Below are positions 35,383 through 43,824 of a stretch of DNA of 64,000 nt, in pieces. A program made the position numbers and the translations under genes. Position 1 is the stretch's first letter. Each line of letters opens with the position of its first letter. The notes beneath the pieces are model-generated. The model saw only the letters and a program-made list of their open reading frames with translations. It had not been told where the DNA came from and did no database searches. This DNA is from Kitasatospora sp. NBC_00240 (GTDB lineage Bacteria > Actinomycetota > Actinomycetes > Streptomycetales > Streptomycetaceae), in assembly GCF_026342405.1 (NCBI RefSeq), contig NZ_JAPEMU010000001.1, forward strand, positions 7,192,001-7,256,000. The letters run 5' to 3'.

Positions 35383-38298
35383 ATGAAGCCGCTACGCCAG
35401 CTCCGCCGGCCCACCGCCGCGGTGGCCGCGCTGACCCTGGCCGCCGCCGCCGCGCTGACCGCCACCGTCGCCACCGGCAGTGCCTCCGCCGCGACCGTCC
35501 CGGTCGGCCTCGGCGGATACCGCGACGCCCGCCCGGCCGGCACCGTCGGCCCGAGCAACTCCGACGGCGCGCCCGTGACCCCCAAGGTCACCGCGAGAAT
35601 GGCCGGAAAGGCCGCCCCCACCAACGACTGGTGGTCCTCGCTGATCTACCAGCGCTACGCCGGCAACCCGTACAGCGAGAACCTCTACGCCAACCCGTAC
35701 ACCTTCAAGGCGGCCGCCTCCGGGCTGGAGGTCGGCTACCCGACCAACCCGACCGTCACCTCCGACGGCCGGCAGTACGACTTCACCCACACCAAGGACC
35801 TCACCCTCGGCGTCGCCGGCCTGAACTCGCCCGACACCAAGGTCGACGGCTGGAGCGACTGGACGGTCACCCCCTACTGGGCCGACGGCGCCCACACCTT
35901 CAGCGCCACCATCGGCCACGGCCTGCCGTACGTCTACGCCCACGCCACCGGCGGCGCCGCGCAGATCACCGCGGCCTCCGCCCCCGCCGTCTGGTCCGAC
36001 CAGGGCAACGTGCTCGGCATCACGGTGGCCGGCCACACCTACGCGCTGTTCGCCCCCACCGGCGTGGACTGGACCGTCAACGGCAGCACCATCAGCGCCG
36101 ACCTGGGCGCCAAGGACTACTACTCGGTCGCCGTCCTGCCCAGCCAGGCCGACCTCGCCACCTACCGCACCTACGCCTACAGCTTCGTCACCGACACCAA
36201 GGTCGGATGGGACTACCAGCCCGCCGCCGGGACGCTGCGCACCACCTACACCGCCACCACCACCCCGCAGGAGGGCACCCGGACCGGCACCCTGCTGGCG
36301 CTCTACCGGCACCAGTGGCTGACCACCACCGACCCGCTGACCGCGCTCACCTACACCTCGCCCGAAGGCCAGATGAAGGTCCGCGAGGGCGCCTCCTTCA
36401 GCACCACCCAGACCGTCAACGGCATCCTCCCCTCGCTGCCGGACGCCGGCTCCTACGACCGCGCCAAGCTCGCCGGCTACGTGCGCGACGTGGCCAACCT
36501 GCCCGACCCGTTCATGGGCTACAGCGACACCTACTGGGTCGGCAAAGCCCTCGGGCAGCTCTCCCAACTCATCCCGATCGCCGACCAGCTCGGCGACACC
36601 GCCACCCGCGACAAGCTGATCGGCCTGGTCAAGGGCAAGCTGCAGACCTGGTTCACCGGTACCAACGCCTCCTCCTTCGCGTACGACAACGTGTGGAAGA
36701 CCCTGATCGGCTACCCGGCCTCCTACGGCACCGACGCCGAGCTCAACGACCACCACTTCCACTACGCGTACTTCATCCAGGCCGCCGCCACCGTCGCCCG
36801 CTACGACGCGGCCTGGGCCGCCGACTCCGCCTGGGGCGGCATGGTGAAGGTCCTCGCCAAGGACGCCGCCAACGCCGACCGGGCCGACACGCGCTTCCCG
36901 CTGCTGCGCAACTTCGACCCGTACGCGGGCCACGGCTGGGCCTCCGGCCACGCCGGATTCGCGGCCGGCAACAACGAGGAGTCCTCCTCGGAGTCGATGA
37001 ACTTCTCCTCCGCGCTGGTCCTCTACGGCTCCGCGACCGGTGACAACGCCATGCGCGACCTCGGCGTCTACCTCTACACGACCGAGGCCAAGACCATCGA
37101 GCAGTACTGGTTCAACGCCGACAAGCAGGTCTTCCCGGCTGCCTTCCAGCACGGCACCGCCGGCATGGTCTGGGGCAGCGGCGCCGCCTACTCCACCTGG
37201 TGGACCGCCGCGCCCGGCATGATCCACGGCATCAACGTCCTCCCCGTCACCGGTGGTTCGCTCTACCTCGGCCGCCGCCAGGACGCCGTCAAGGCCAACC
37301 TGGCCGAGCTCAAGGCCAACAACGGCGGCCAGTTCACCGACTGGCGCGACCTGCTCTGGGAGTTCGAGGCCCTCGCCGACCCGGCCGCCGCCAAGGCCGA
37401 CTGGGACGCCGGGAACGCCGGCTACACCCCGGAGGAGGGCGAGTCCAAGGCGCACACCTACCACTGGATCTACAACCTCGCCACGCTCGGCACCCTCGAC
37501 CCGGCCACCACGGCCGACAGCCCGACGGCCGCCGTGTTCGTCAACGGCTCCACCCGCACCCACGTGGCGCACAACTACACCACCGCGGCCCGCACCGTCC
37601 GCTTCTCGGACGGCTTCACCCTGACCGTCCCGGCCAGGTCCACCGCCAGCGAGCGCGGCTCCTTCACGGACGGCGGCACCGGCGGGGTCACCCCGAGCCC
37701 GTCCGCCTCCCCGACGGCCACCGCCTCGCCGACCGCGACGGCCTCGCCGACGGCCACCGCCAGCCCGACCGCCAGCCCCACGGCCACCGTTCCGGCCACC
37801 ACCGGCAGCACCTTCTACCTCCAGCCGGCCGGGGCACTGACCACGGCCACCGGTACGGCCGCGGCCACCGCCACCATCGCCGCCGGCGGCGGCGCCAACC
37901 ACGACGGCACGCCGTACCAGCCGCTGGTGTACCAGGCCACCAACGTCACCGGCACCCTGAAGTCCGGGGCCGCGACGGACTTCGACCTCTTCGTCGACGC
38001 GGCCGGCAGCGTCGGCCTCGCCCAGCAGGTCCGGGTCTCCTACGACCTGACCGGCGACGGCAGTTTCGACCGGGTCGAGACCTTCCGCTACTTCGCCACC
38101 GACCCGGTGACCGGCTGGGAGCGCTACTCGGGCGCCGGAGCCGGAACCCGGTCCGCCACCGGCACCCTCGGCAACCTCGCCAAGGGCACCGTCCGGGTCG
38201 AGGTCTGGCCCGCCCTCGGCAACGCCACCGCCCAGCTGAGGGTCGGCGCGAGCCAGGCCCAGGGCAACGTGTCGGTGCTGCGGATCCCGTTCAACTGA
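35383..38298 (+). CDS. Secreted GH81 endo-beta-1,3-glucanase
   Basis: 971 residues from the ATG at 35383, which has GAGGT upstream; an ATG at 35368 has none. The signal peptide runs to about residue 38 (SASA). The GH81 region (about 60-690) contains NDWWSSLIY, NDHHFHYAYF near residue 455, HGWASGHAGF and the catalytic-type NEESSSESMN near 533. A linker of SPTATA repeats (about 770-805) leads to a C-terminal beta-rich domain of about 165 residues (TFYLQPAGALT to SVLRIPFN), possibly carbohydrate-binding. It should cut laminarin or fungal-wall beta-1,3-glucan outside the cell, producing oligosaccharides for the adjacent importer. A LacI site lies upstream. Confidence 0.93.
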   Translation: MKPLRQLRRPTAAVAALTLAAAAALTATVATGSASAATVPVGLGGYRDARPAGTVGPSNSDGAPVTPKVTARMAGKAAPTNDWWSSLIYQRYAGNPYSENLYANPYTFKAAASGLEVGYPTNPTVTSDGRQYDFTHTKDLTLGVAGLNSPDTKVDGWSDWTVTPYWADGAHTFSATIGHGLPYVYAHATGGAAQITAASAPAVWSDQGNVLGITVAGHTYALFAPTGVDWTVNGSTISADLGAKDYYSVAVLPSQADLATYRTYAYSFVTDTKVGWDYQPAAGTLRTTYTATTTPQEGTRTGTLLALYRHQWLTTTDPLTALTYTSPEGQMKVREGASFSTTQTVNGILPSLPDAGSYDRAKLAGYVRDVANLPDPFMGYSDTYWVGKALGQLSQLIPIADQLGDTATRDKLIGLVKGKLQTWFTGTNASSFAYDNVWKTLIGYPASYGTDAELNDHHFHYAYFIQAAATVARYDAAWAADSAWGGMVKVLAKDAANADRADTRFPLLRNFDPYAGHGWASGHAGFAAGNNEESSSESMNFSSALVLYGSATGDNAMRDLGVYLYTTEAKTIEQYWFNADKQVFPAAFQHGTAGMVWGSGAAYSTWWTAAPGMIHGINVLPVTGGSLYLGRRQDAVKANLAELKANNGGQFTDWRDLLWEFEALADPAAAKADWDAGNAGYTPEEGESKAHTYHWIYNLATLGTLDPATTADSPTAAVFVNGSTRTHVAHNYTTAARTVRFSDGFTLTVPARSTASERGSFTDGGTGGVTPSPSASPTATASPTATASPTATASPTASPTATVPATTGSTFYLQPAGALTTATGTAAATATIAAGGGANHDGTPYQPLVYQATNVTGTLKSGAATDFDLFVDAAGSVGLAQQVRVSYDLTGDGSFDRVETFRYFATDPVTGWERYSGAGAGTRSATGTLGNLAKGTVRVEVWPALGNATAQLRVGASQAQGNVSVLRIPFN
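37690..37800 (+). repeat. SPTATA-coding linker repeats in the GH81 gene
   Basis: Imperfect short repeats (CTCGCCGACGGCCACCG and variants) encode a Ser/Pro/Thr/Ala linker between the catalytic and C-terminal domains of the glucanase. Confidence 0.75.
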
Positions 38299-38341
38299 CG
38301 CCCCCGGGCGGCTGATCCCGCGCCCGGCCCGGCCGATGAAC

Positions 38342-38377
38342 CGGCGGGCCCGGAGTCCCTTGACTCCGGGCCCGCCG
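38342..38377. terminator. Perfect hairpin terminator after GH81
   Basis: CGGCGGGCCCGGAGTC, loop CCTT, then the exact complement: a 16-bp perfect stem, 43 bp after the GH81 stop and facing the end of the convergent lacI-type gene. Confidence 0.9.
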
Positions 38378-38591
38378 CCGGCGTGTCCGGCCCGGACCGC
38401 ACGGCGACGTCGTGCTCGACCGGCCACGGGTGCATTCCCTTTGCGGCAGGGGATTCGCCTCGGCACCCTCGGCGCCCTCGGCACCGTGCGAGTGTGTACA
38501 AGCGGCTGAAGACGCGCCGGGTCCGGCCCCGGATCGGGGCCACGGGCCAGCGGGCCGCCGTCACCCACCCGGCGAACCCACGGTCGCAGCG

Positions 38592-39635
38592 TCAGGCCGA
38601 GGCCCGCCGGACCAGCGTGGTCGGGATGATGATCGAGGTCGGGCCGGGACCGCCCGGGCCGGCGAGCCGGCGGAGCAGGAGGCGGGCCATCAGGCGGCCC
38701 ATCTCCTCGATGTCCTGGCGGACGGTGGTGAGCGGCGGGTCGGTCCAGGCGGCGATCGACTCGACGTCGTCGAAGCCGACGATCGCGATGTCCTCGGGGA
38801 CCCGGCGGCCGTGCTCCCGGAGCACCCGCAGGGCGCCGGAGGCCATCGCGTCGGAGGCGGCGAAGACGGCGTCCAGGGCGGGGCGGCGGGCGAGCAGCTG
38901 GGCCATCGCCCGGCCGCCGCCGTCGGCGGTGAAGTCGCCCTCGGCGATCAGCTCGGGGTCGCCGTCCGGGAGCAGGTCGCGGTAGCCGTCGAGGCGGTCG
39001 ATCGAGGAGGTCTGGTCGAGCGGGCCGGTGATGGTGGCGATCCTGGTGCGGCCGAGCGAGCGCAGGTGCTGGACGGCGAGGCGGGCGCCGCCCCGGTTGT
39101 CGCTGTCGACGTAGACCAGCTCGCGGTCGGCCTCGGCGCCGGGCCAGCCGGGGCGGCCGCCGATCACGGTGGGCAGGCCGACCCGGCGGGCCATCTCGGG
39201 CAGCGGGTCGCTGTGGTGGAGGGAGAAGAGCAGGGCGCCGTCGACGTGGCCGCCAGCCAGGTAGCGGCCGACCCGCTCGTAATCGTGCTGGTCCTCGACC
39301 AGCAGCAGGACCATCTGGTTGTCGGCGGCCGACAGCTCGCGGCTGATCCCGCGCAGGTGCTGGGCGAAGAAGGGGTCGGAGAAGAGCCGGCTCTCGGGCT
39401 CCGCCACGACCACGGCGACCGCGCCGTTGCGGCGGGTGACCAGGGTGCGGGCGGCGAGATTGGGGACGTAGCCGAGCTCGTCGACGGCCTGCTGGACCTT
39501 GGCCCGCAGGGACTCGCGGACGCCCTCGCCCCCGTTCACCACGCGTGAGGCGGTGGCCCTGGAGACTCCGGCGCGTTCGGCGACGGATTCCAGGGTGGGG
39601 CGCGGCAGTGCGCCGACGGGCTGGTGCTCGGTCAC
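38592..39635 (-). CDS. LacI-family repressor of the glucan regulon
   Basis: 347 residues from a GTG behind GAGAGGAA. The helix-turn-helix is at residues 14-60: TLESVAERAGVSRATASRVVNGGEGVRESLRAKVQQAVDELGYVPNLAARTL, including the hinge. The effector domain is complete (AVVVAEPESRLFSDPFFAQHLRGI, VDGALLFSLHHSDPLP, DAVFAASDAMASGALRVLREHGRRVPEDIAIVGFDD). It is of the CebR type. The 14-bp palindromes upstream of itself, the transporter operon and the GH81 gene make it the obvious regulator. The inducer is probably a beta-glucan-derived disaccharide or oligosaccharide (inference). Confidence 0.92.
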   Translation of the reverse strand: MTEHQPVGALPRPTLESVAERAGVSRATASRVVNGGEGVRESLRAKVQQAVDELGYVPNLAARTLVTRRNGAVAVVVAEPESRLFSDPFFAQHLRGISRELSAADNQMVLLLVEDQHDYERVGRYLAGGHVDGALLFSLHHSDPLPEMARRVGLPTVIGGRPGWPGAEADRELVYVDSDNRGGARLAVQHLRSLGRTRIATITGPLDQTSSIDRLDGYRDLLPDGDPELIAEGDFTADGGGRAMAQLLARRPALDAVFAASDAMASGALRVLREHGRRVPEDIAIVGFDDVESIAAWTDPPLTTVRQDIEEMGRLMARLLLRRLAGPGGPGPTSIIIPTTLVRRASA

Positions 39636-39695
39636 CGGGGTTCCTCTCGCGTTCCGCTGTCCTCAAGGCCAGGGTATCCGGTGCGGCGGGATTTT

Positions 39696-39709
39696 TGAGA
39701 GCGCTCCCA
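39696..39709. promoter_or_regulatory. LacI operator upstream of the regulator gene
   Basis: TGAGAGCGCTCCCA, one base different from the transporter and GH81 sites, 61 bp upstream of the lacI-type gene. It suggests autoregulation. It also lies about 100 bp before the divergent DNA-repair gene. Confidence 0.8.
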
Positions 39710-39810
39710 ATTACTGGTCGGGAGAGCCTGCGGACCGCGCCCGCCCGGCTCGGACGGCCACGTCCGATTTCCGCCGGTCCCGAGGCCGGCGGTGCCGCAG
39801 ACTGGACTGC

Positions 39811-41430
39811 GTGATTGACGACGACATGCGCTACCGGGCCGTGGACAGCCGGGACGCCCGCTTCGACGGGGTCTTCTTCACGGCCGTCACCACGACCGGC
39901 ATCTACTGCCGCCCGAGCTGCCCGGCCGTGACGCCGAAACGGGTCAACTGCACGTTCTACCCGACGGCCGCCGCCGCCCAGGGCGCCGGGTTCCGGGCCT
40001 GCCGGCGCTGCCGTCCGGACTCGGTGCCGGGCTCCCCGGAGTGGAACCACCGGGCCGACCTGGTCGGCCGGGCGATGCGGCTGATCGGCGACGGTGTGGT
40101 CGACCGCGACGGCGTCGCCGGCCTCGCCGGCCGGCTCGGGTACAGCTCCCGCCAGCTGCAGCGCCAGCTCACCGCCGAGCTCGGCGCCGGCCCGATCGCG
40201 CTGGCCCGGGCCCGCCGCGCGCAGACCGCCAGACTGCTGCTGCAGACCACCGACCTGCCGGTGACCGAGGTCGCCTTCGCCGCCGGCTTCGCCTCCGTCC
40301 GGCAGTTCAACGACACCGTGCGCGAGGTCTACGACCGCACCCCCAGCGGATTGCGCGAGGAGGTGGCGGCGGGCCGCCGCACCAGCGGACCGGCCGGCGG
40401 CCTCACCCTGCGTCTCGCCTACCGGGGCGCCCTCGACAGCGACCACCTGATCGACTTCCTCGCGCTGCGCGCCGTCCCCGGCGTGGAGGAGGTCGTCCCC
40501 GGCACGCGCCCGGGCGTACGCACCTACCGCCGTACGCTCGCGCTCCCGTACGGGCACGGCATCGCCGAGGTGGACGGGCTCGCCACCGCCGACCCCCGCA
40601 CCCGCGGCTGGCTCGACTGCCGCCTGCGGCTCACCGACCTTCGGGACCTCACCACCGCCGTGCACCGGCTGCGCGCCCTGTTCGACCTGGACGCCGACCC
40701 CGACACGGTGGACGAGCAGCTCGGCGACGACCCCCTGCTCGGCGCGCACGTCCGGGCCCGGCCCGGCCTGCGCTCGCCCGGCCACGTCGACCCGCACGAG
40801 CTGGCCGTGCGGGCCGTGCTCGGCCAGCAGGTCACCGTCGTCGCGGCCCGCACCCTGGCGGCCCGGCTCGCCGCGAAGTACGGTGTCGCGCTGCCCGAAC
40901 CGAGCGGCGGACTCGACCGCCTCTTCCCCACGGCCGCCGCCCTCGCGGTCGCCGACCCGGCGGACCTCGCCATGCCCGCCGCCCGCAAGCGCGCCCTCAC
41001 CGGCCTCTGCGCGGCCCTGGCCGAGGGGGCCGTCCGACTGGACGGCGGCGTCGACCGCGAGCAGGCCGCCGCCGACCTGCTGGCCCTGCCCGGCATCGGC
41101 CCCTGGACGGTCGGCTACCTGCGGATGCGGGCCCTCGCCGACCCGGACGTCTTCCTGCCCGGCGACGTCGGCGTCCGGCACGGCCTGATCGGGCTCGGCG
41201 CCGCCGGCGACCCGAAGAGTGCCGCGACGACCGCCGAGGCCTGGGCCCCCTGGCGCTCGTACGCCGTGCACCGGCTGTGGGCCGCCTCCTCGGGCGAGGG
41301 CGCGGCAGGCGTCCCGGACGCCGGTACCGACCCCTTGCGTACCGGCGTTACCAGTGACAGGGCCCGGAAGGGCGTGCCGGTCGGCGCGGACCGACCGGCG
41401 GACCGGAACGCGGAGCGTGAGACGGCATGA
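39811..41430 (+). CDS. Ada-AlkA fusion: alkylation sensor and DNA glycosylase
   Basis: 539 residues from a GTG (ATG at 39826 is an alternative). Domains in order: an Ada zinc domain with four Cys (IYCRPSC...RACRRC, about 30-75), whose first Cys is the methyl-phosphotriester acceptor in the family; an AraC-type helix-turn-helix (DGVAGLAGRLGYSSRQLQRQLTAELG, about 95-185); an AlkA N-terminal domain; and a HhH-GPD glycosylase domain with LPGIGPWTVGYLRMRALADPDVFLPGDVGVRHGL, where the late Asp is catalytic. It both senses methylated DNA and removes 3-alkyladenine. The stop overlaps the start of the methyltransferase gene (ATGA). Confidence 0.93.
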   Translation: MIDDDMRYRAVDSRDARFDGVFFTAVTTTGIYCRPSCPAVTPKRVNCTFYPTAAAAQGAGFRACRRCRPDSVPGSPEWNHRADLVGRAMRLIGDGVVDRDGVAGLAGRLGYSSRQLQRQLTAELGAGPIALARARRAQTARLLLQTTDLPVTEVAFAAGFASVRQFNDTVREVYDRTPSGLREEVAAGRRTSGPAGGLTLRLAYRGALDSDHLIDFLALRAVPGVEEVVPGTRPGVRTYRRTLALPYGHGIAEVDGLATADPRTRGWLDCRLRLTDLRDLTTAVHRLRALFDLDADPDTVDEQLGDDPLLGAHVRARPGLRSPGHVDPHELAVRAVLGQQVTVVAARTLAARLAAKYGVALPEPSGGLDRLFPTAAALAVADPADLAMPAARKRALTGLCAALAEGAVRLDGGVDREQAAADLLALPGIGPWTVGYLRMRALADPDVFLPGDVGVRHGLIGLGAAGDPKSAATTAEAWAPWRSYAVHRLWAASSGEGAAGVPDAGTDPLRTGVTSDRARKGVPVGADRPADRNAERETA

Positions 41431-41930
41431 CCACGGTATTCACCATGATGGACAGCCCCCTGGGCCGGCTGCTGCTCAGCGGTGTGCGGGACGGCGACGG
41501 CCCGGCGGCGCTGGCCGCGGTGACCGCCCCCGGCCAGAAGGGCGCCCAGGCCGAGCCCGCCGACGACTGGGAGTACGACCCGGACGCGCTGGCCCCCGCC
41601 GTCGACCAGCTGACCGCCTACTTCGCGGGGGAGCGGACCACCTTCGACCTGCCGCTGGCCCCGGTCGGCACCGACTTCCGCCAGCGGATCTGGAAGGCCC
41701 TCGACGACATCCCGTACGGCACCACCGTCACCTACGGCCAGCTCGCGGCCGCGGCGGGGGAGTCGCCCCGGGCCGTCCGCGCGGTCGGCGGCGCGGTCGG
41801 CGCCAACCCGCTGCTGATCATCCGCCCCTGCCACCGCGTGATGGGCGCGAGCGGCGCCCTGACCGGCTTCGCGGCGGGTGTGGAGCGCAAGCGGTGGCTG
41901 CTGGACCTGGAGGGCGGGGCGCTGTTCTGA
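41427..41930 (+). CDS. ogt: Methylated-DNA-[protein]-cysteine S-methyltransferase
   Basis: 167 residues. The acceptor motif is IRPCHRV with Cys135, preceded by FRQRIWKALDDIPYGTTVTYGQLAAAAG, the conserved DNA-binding part. It transfers the methyl group of O6-methylguanine to itself in a suicide reaction. It overlaps the Ada-AlkA gene by 4 nt, so the two make an adaptive-response operon to alkylation damage. Confidence 0.95.
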   Translation: MTTVFTMMDSPLGRLLLSGVRDGDGPAALAAVTAPGQKGAQAEPADDWEYDPDALAPAVDQLTAYFAGERTTFDLPLAPVGTDFRQRIWKALDDIPYGTTVTYGQLAAAAGESPRAVRAVGGAVGANPLLIIRPCHRVMGASGALTGFAAGVERKRWLLDLEGGALF

Positions 41931-42024
41931 GCGGTGCCGGCCGTGGGATCTCCGGCCGACGGCTTCCGGGCGGGGGTCTGCGGGCGTGGGGCCGACCGTG
42001 AGCGGCGTGCCGGCGAGGCCGGAG

Positions 42025-42957
42025 CTACCGGTCCTCCGTGATCACTTCCGCCAGGCGGTCCACGAACGCGGTGAGCAGGTCGCGTCGGGGGCCGCTGCGG
42101 GCGATCCGGAATCCGCGCCGGCGGCCGGAGAACGCGGCCTGGACGGCGTGCAGTTGGGCCCAGCGGCGGACGCGTTCGCGGTCGAGTTCGGCGGCCTCGG
42201 CGAAGACGTCCAGGATGCGGCCGGCGGCGGTGCGCAGGTCGTCCGCCTCCAGCAGGGCGGGCGCGCGCGACTTGAGCAGGGTGCCCCCGTCGTAGGCCGG
42301 GTCGCCCGCGTACCCCTTGGGGTCGACGGCCAGCCAGGGCTCCCGGTCGGCGCGCAGGATGTTCCTGGCGTGCAGGTCGCCGTGGACGAGGAGGTCCGGC
42401 TGGACGCGGCCGAGGTCGCGGACGGTCGCCACGGCGGCGTCCACCACGCGGTGCGGCAGGGCGTGCGCCAAGTGTGCTGAGTCCGCGCGGAGTTGCTCCT
42501 CCCAGAGGTCGGCCTGCCGCCGCAGCCGGGGGAGACCGGGCGGCGCGGGGACGGCCAGGCGGCGGCAGACGCGCCCCGGGACGGTCGCCACCCGGTCGCC
42601 GTCCGCGACGGCCGCCAGGGTGGACGTCCGCACCCGTTCGAGCAGCAGGGCGAAGTGCTGGTCGTCGCGCTCGTGCAGCAGGACGGCGCCGCGCCCGCCC
42701 CACGCCGCCGACGCCTCCGGCTCGTGGGCGTTGCCGGGGTGCGGGAAGGACACCTTCAGTACGGTGGCCCCCTCGGCCCGCCGCCGTACCGGGACGACCA
42801 GCCCGACGCCTCCGTGGGTGGCCTCGCCGTCCGGCACGCATTCCCAGTGCTCCGTCAACTCGGCGACGATACCTGGCAGTTCGGCGATCCAGGCCGCCCC
42901 GGGTGCCCCTTCGCGCTCGACGGTGCCACGCGCGAACGCCGCCGGGATCCCGTTCAT
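42025..42957 (-). CDS. Aminoglycoside/hydroxyurea phosphotransferase-like kinase
   Basis: 310 residues. Kinase-like motifs are ATVLKVSFPHPGNAHEPEA (nucleotide-binding Lys), LLVHGDLHARNILRA (catalytic loop) and LAVDPKGYAGDPAYDGG (metal-binding Asp). The DPKG form and the overall layout resemble the APH(6)/hydroxyurea kinase branch rather than APH(3'). Chromosomal members of this family are common in actinomycetes and often have unknown physiological substrates. It stands alone, with no resistance or biosynthetic gene beside it, so an actual resistance role cannot be claimed. Confidence 0.85.
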   Translation of the reverse strand: MNGIPAAFARGTVEREGAPGAAWIAELPGIVAELTEHWECVPDGEATHGGVGLVVPVRRRAEGATVLKVSFPHPGNAHEPEASAAWGGRGAVLLHERDDQHFALLLERVRTSTLAAVADGDRVATVPGRVCRRLAVPAPPGLPRLRRQADLWEEQLRADSAHLAHALPHRVVDAAVATVRDLGRVQPDLLVHGDLHARNILRADREPWLAVDPKGYAGDPAYDGGTLLKSRAPALLEADDLRTAAGRILDVFAEAAELDRERVRRWAQLHAVQAAFSGRRRGFRIARSGPRRDLLTAFVDRLAEVITEDR

Positions 42958-43026
42958 CCGGGCACGGTACCGGTCGGCCCGGCGCCGCCGCCGGCCTGGC
43001 GGCGCGGGCCGCCGCCGGGCGTGAGA

Positions 43027-43689
43027 TCAGCGCTCGCCCGCGGCCGGCCGGGCCGGTCGCTCGTCCGGGAGGGGGCTCGCCAGGGCCCTGGCGAGGGACT
43101 CCAGGCCGGGGAGCGCGGCCATCACCGCGTCGCGGTCGGCGGGGGTGAGGCTGCCGAGGGCGCCGGCGATGCGGCGTTCGTGGGCGTGCTGCCAGTCCGC
43201 CAGCTGCCGGTGGCCGTCGTCGGTGAGGGCGATCCGGGCGGTGCGGCGGTCGCCCGGGTCGGGCTGGCGGTCGACGAATCCGGCGTCCAGCAGCTTGCTG
43301 ACCAGGCCGCTGACGGTGTTCGGGGCCAGCCGCTGGCGGGCCGCCAGTTCGCCGACCCGCAGCGGGGCGGCGGCCAGCGTCTGCAGGAGTTCGATCTGCG
43401 CCATCGGCAGCGACTCCCAGGGGTAGTCGGTGCGGATGCTGCTGCGCAGGGCGCGGCGCAGCCGGGTCACCACGTCGGTCAGCAGCCGGGCGTGCTCGAC
43501 GGCGGGCGGGGGCTCGCGGTGGTCGGGATTGCCGTCGGGGCCGCCCTCCGGTGCCTCGGTCCCGTGCCCGTTCGCGTGCCCCGTTCCGTTCGCGTCCTCG
43601 CTCCCGTTCCGGACGGAGGGGGCGGTGAGGTCCGGGGCGCCGTCCGAGGTGTCGGGGCCGGTCGGGTCGGGGGTGGGCTGTGACGGCAT
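43027..43689 (-). CDS. MarR-family regulator, divergent from an MFS gene
   Basis: About 220 residues from the ATG at 43689; the ribosome-binding site is far (GAGGAG about 14 nt away). The first 65 residues are Pro/Asp/Asn/Gly-rich and probably disordered, which is unusual for MarR. The winged helix follows: LPMAQIELLQTLAAAPLRVGELAARQRLAPNTVSGLVSKLLDAGFVDRQPDPGDRRTARIALTDDG. It faces an MFS transporter gene; a 25-bp palindrome lies in the 135-bp gap. It probably represses the transporter gene in the absence of a ligand. Confidence 0.88.
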   Translation of the reverse strand: MPSQPTPDPTGPDTSDGAPDLTAPSVRNGSEDANGTGHANGHGTEAPEGGPDGNPDHREPPPAVEHARLLTDVVTRLRRALRSSIRTDYPWESLPMAQIELLQTLAAAPLRVGELAARQRLAPNTVSGLVSKLLDAGFVDRQPDPGDRRTARIALTDDGHRQLADWQHAHERRIAGALGSLTPADRDAVMAALPGLESLARALASPLPDERPARPAAGER

Positions 43690-43794
43690 GGCGGACAGCG
43701 TATCTCCTCGCCGGCGAGGGCTCGGGGGCCGAGCAGATCCGGGGCGGAACGGCTCGCTCACGGATGGTGTCTGCCGCAGAGAATCTCGTCAGCC

Positions 43795-43819
43795 GAATAC
43801 ATCGGCACCCGATATATTC
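43795..43819. promoter_or_regulatory. MarR operator palindrome overlapping the MFS promoter
   Basis: GAATACATCGG-CAC-CCGATATATTC: 11-bp arms with one mismatch. It ends 5 bp before the MFS ATG and contains TATATT (43813-43818), a good -10 box. Binding would block transcription of the MFS gene directly. No Shine-Dalgarno fits before the ATG, so the mRNA is probably leaderless. Confidence 0.75.
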
Positions 43820-43824
43820 TTCCC

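Noticed and set aside
35392..41271. Minus-strand open frame of about 1,960 codons opposite the GH81, LacI and Ada-AlkA genes
   Set aside because: It lies antisense to strongly supported genes, is a low-complexity Gly/Arg/Val composition typical of GC-rich shadows, and has no recognisable motif.
42025..42957. Part of an antibiotic resistance or biosynthetic cluster
   Set aside because: The phosphotransferase-like gene is solitary; flanking genes are DNA repair and a MarR/MFS pair, with no biosynthetic enzymes in the window.
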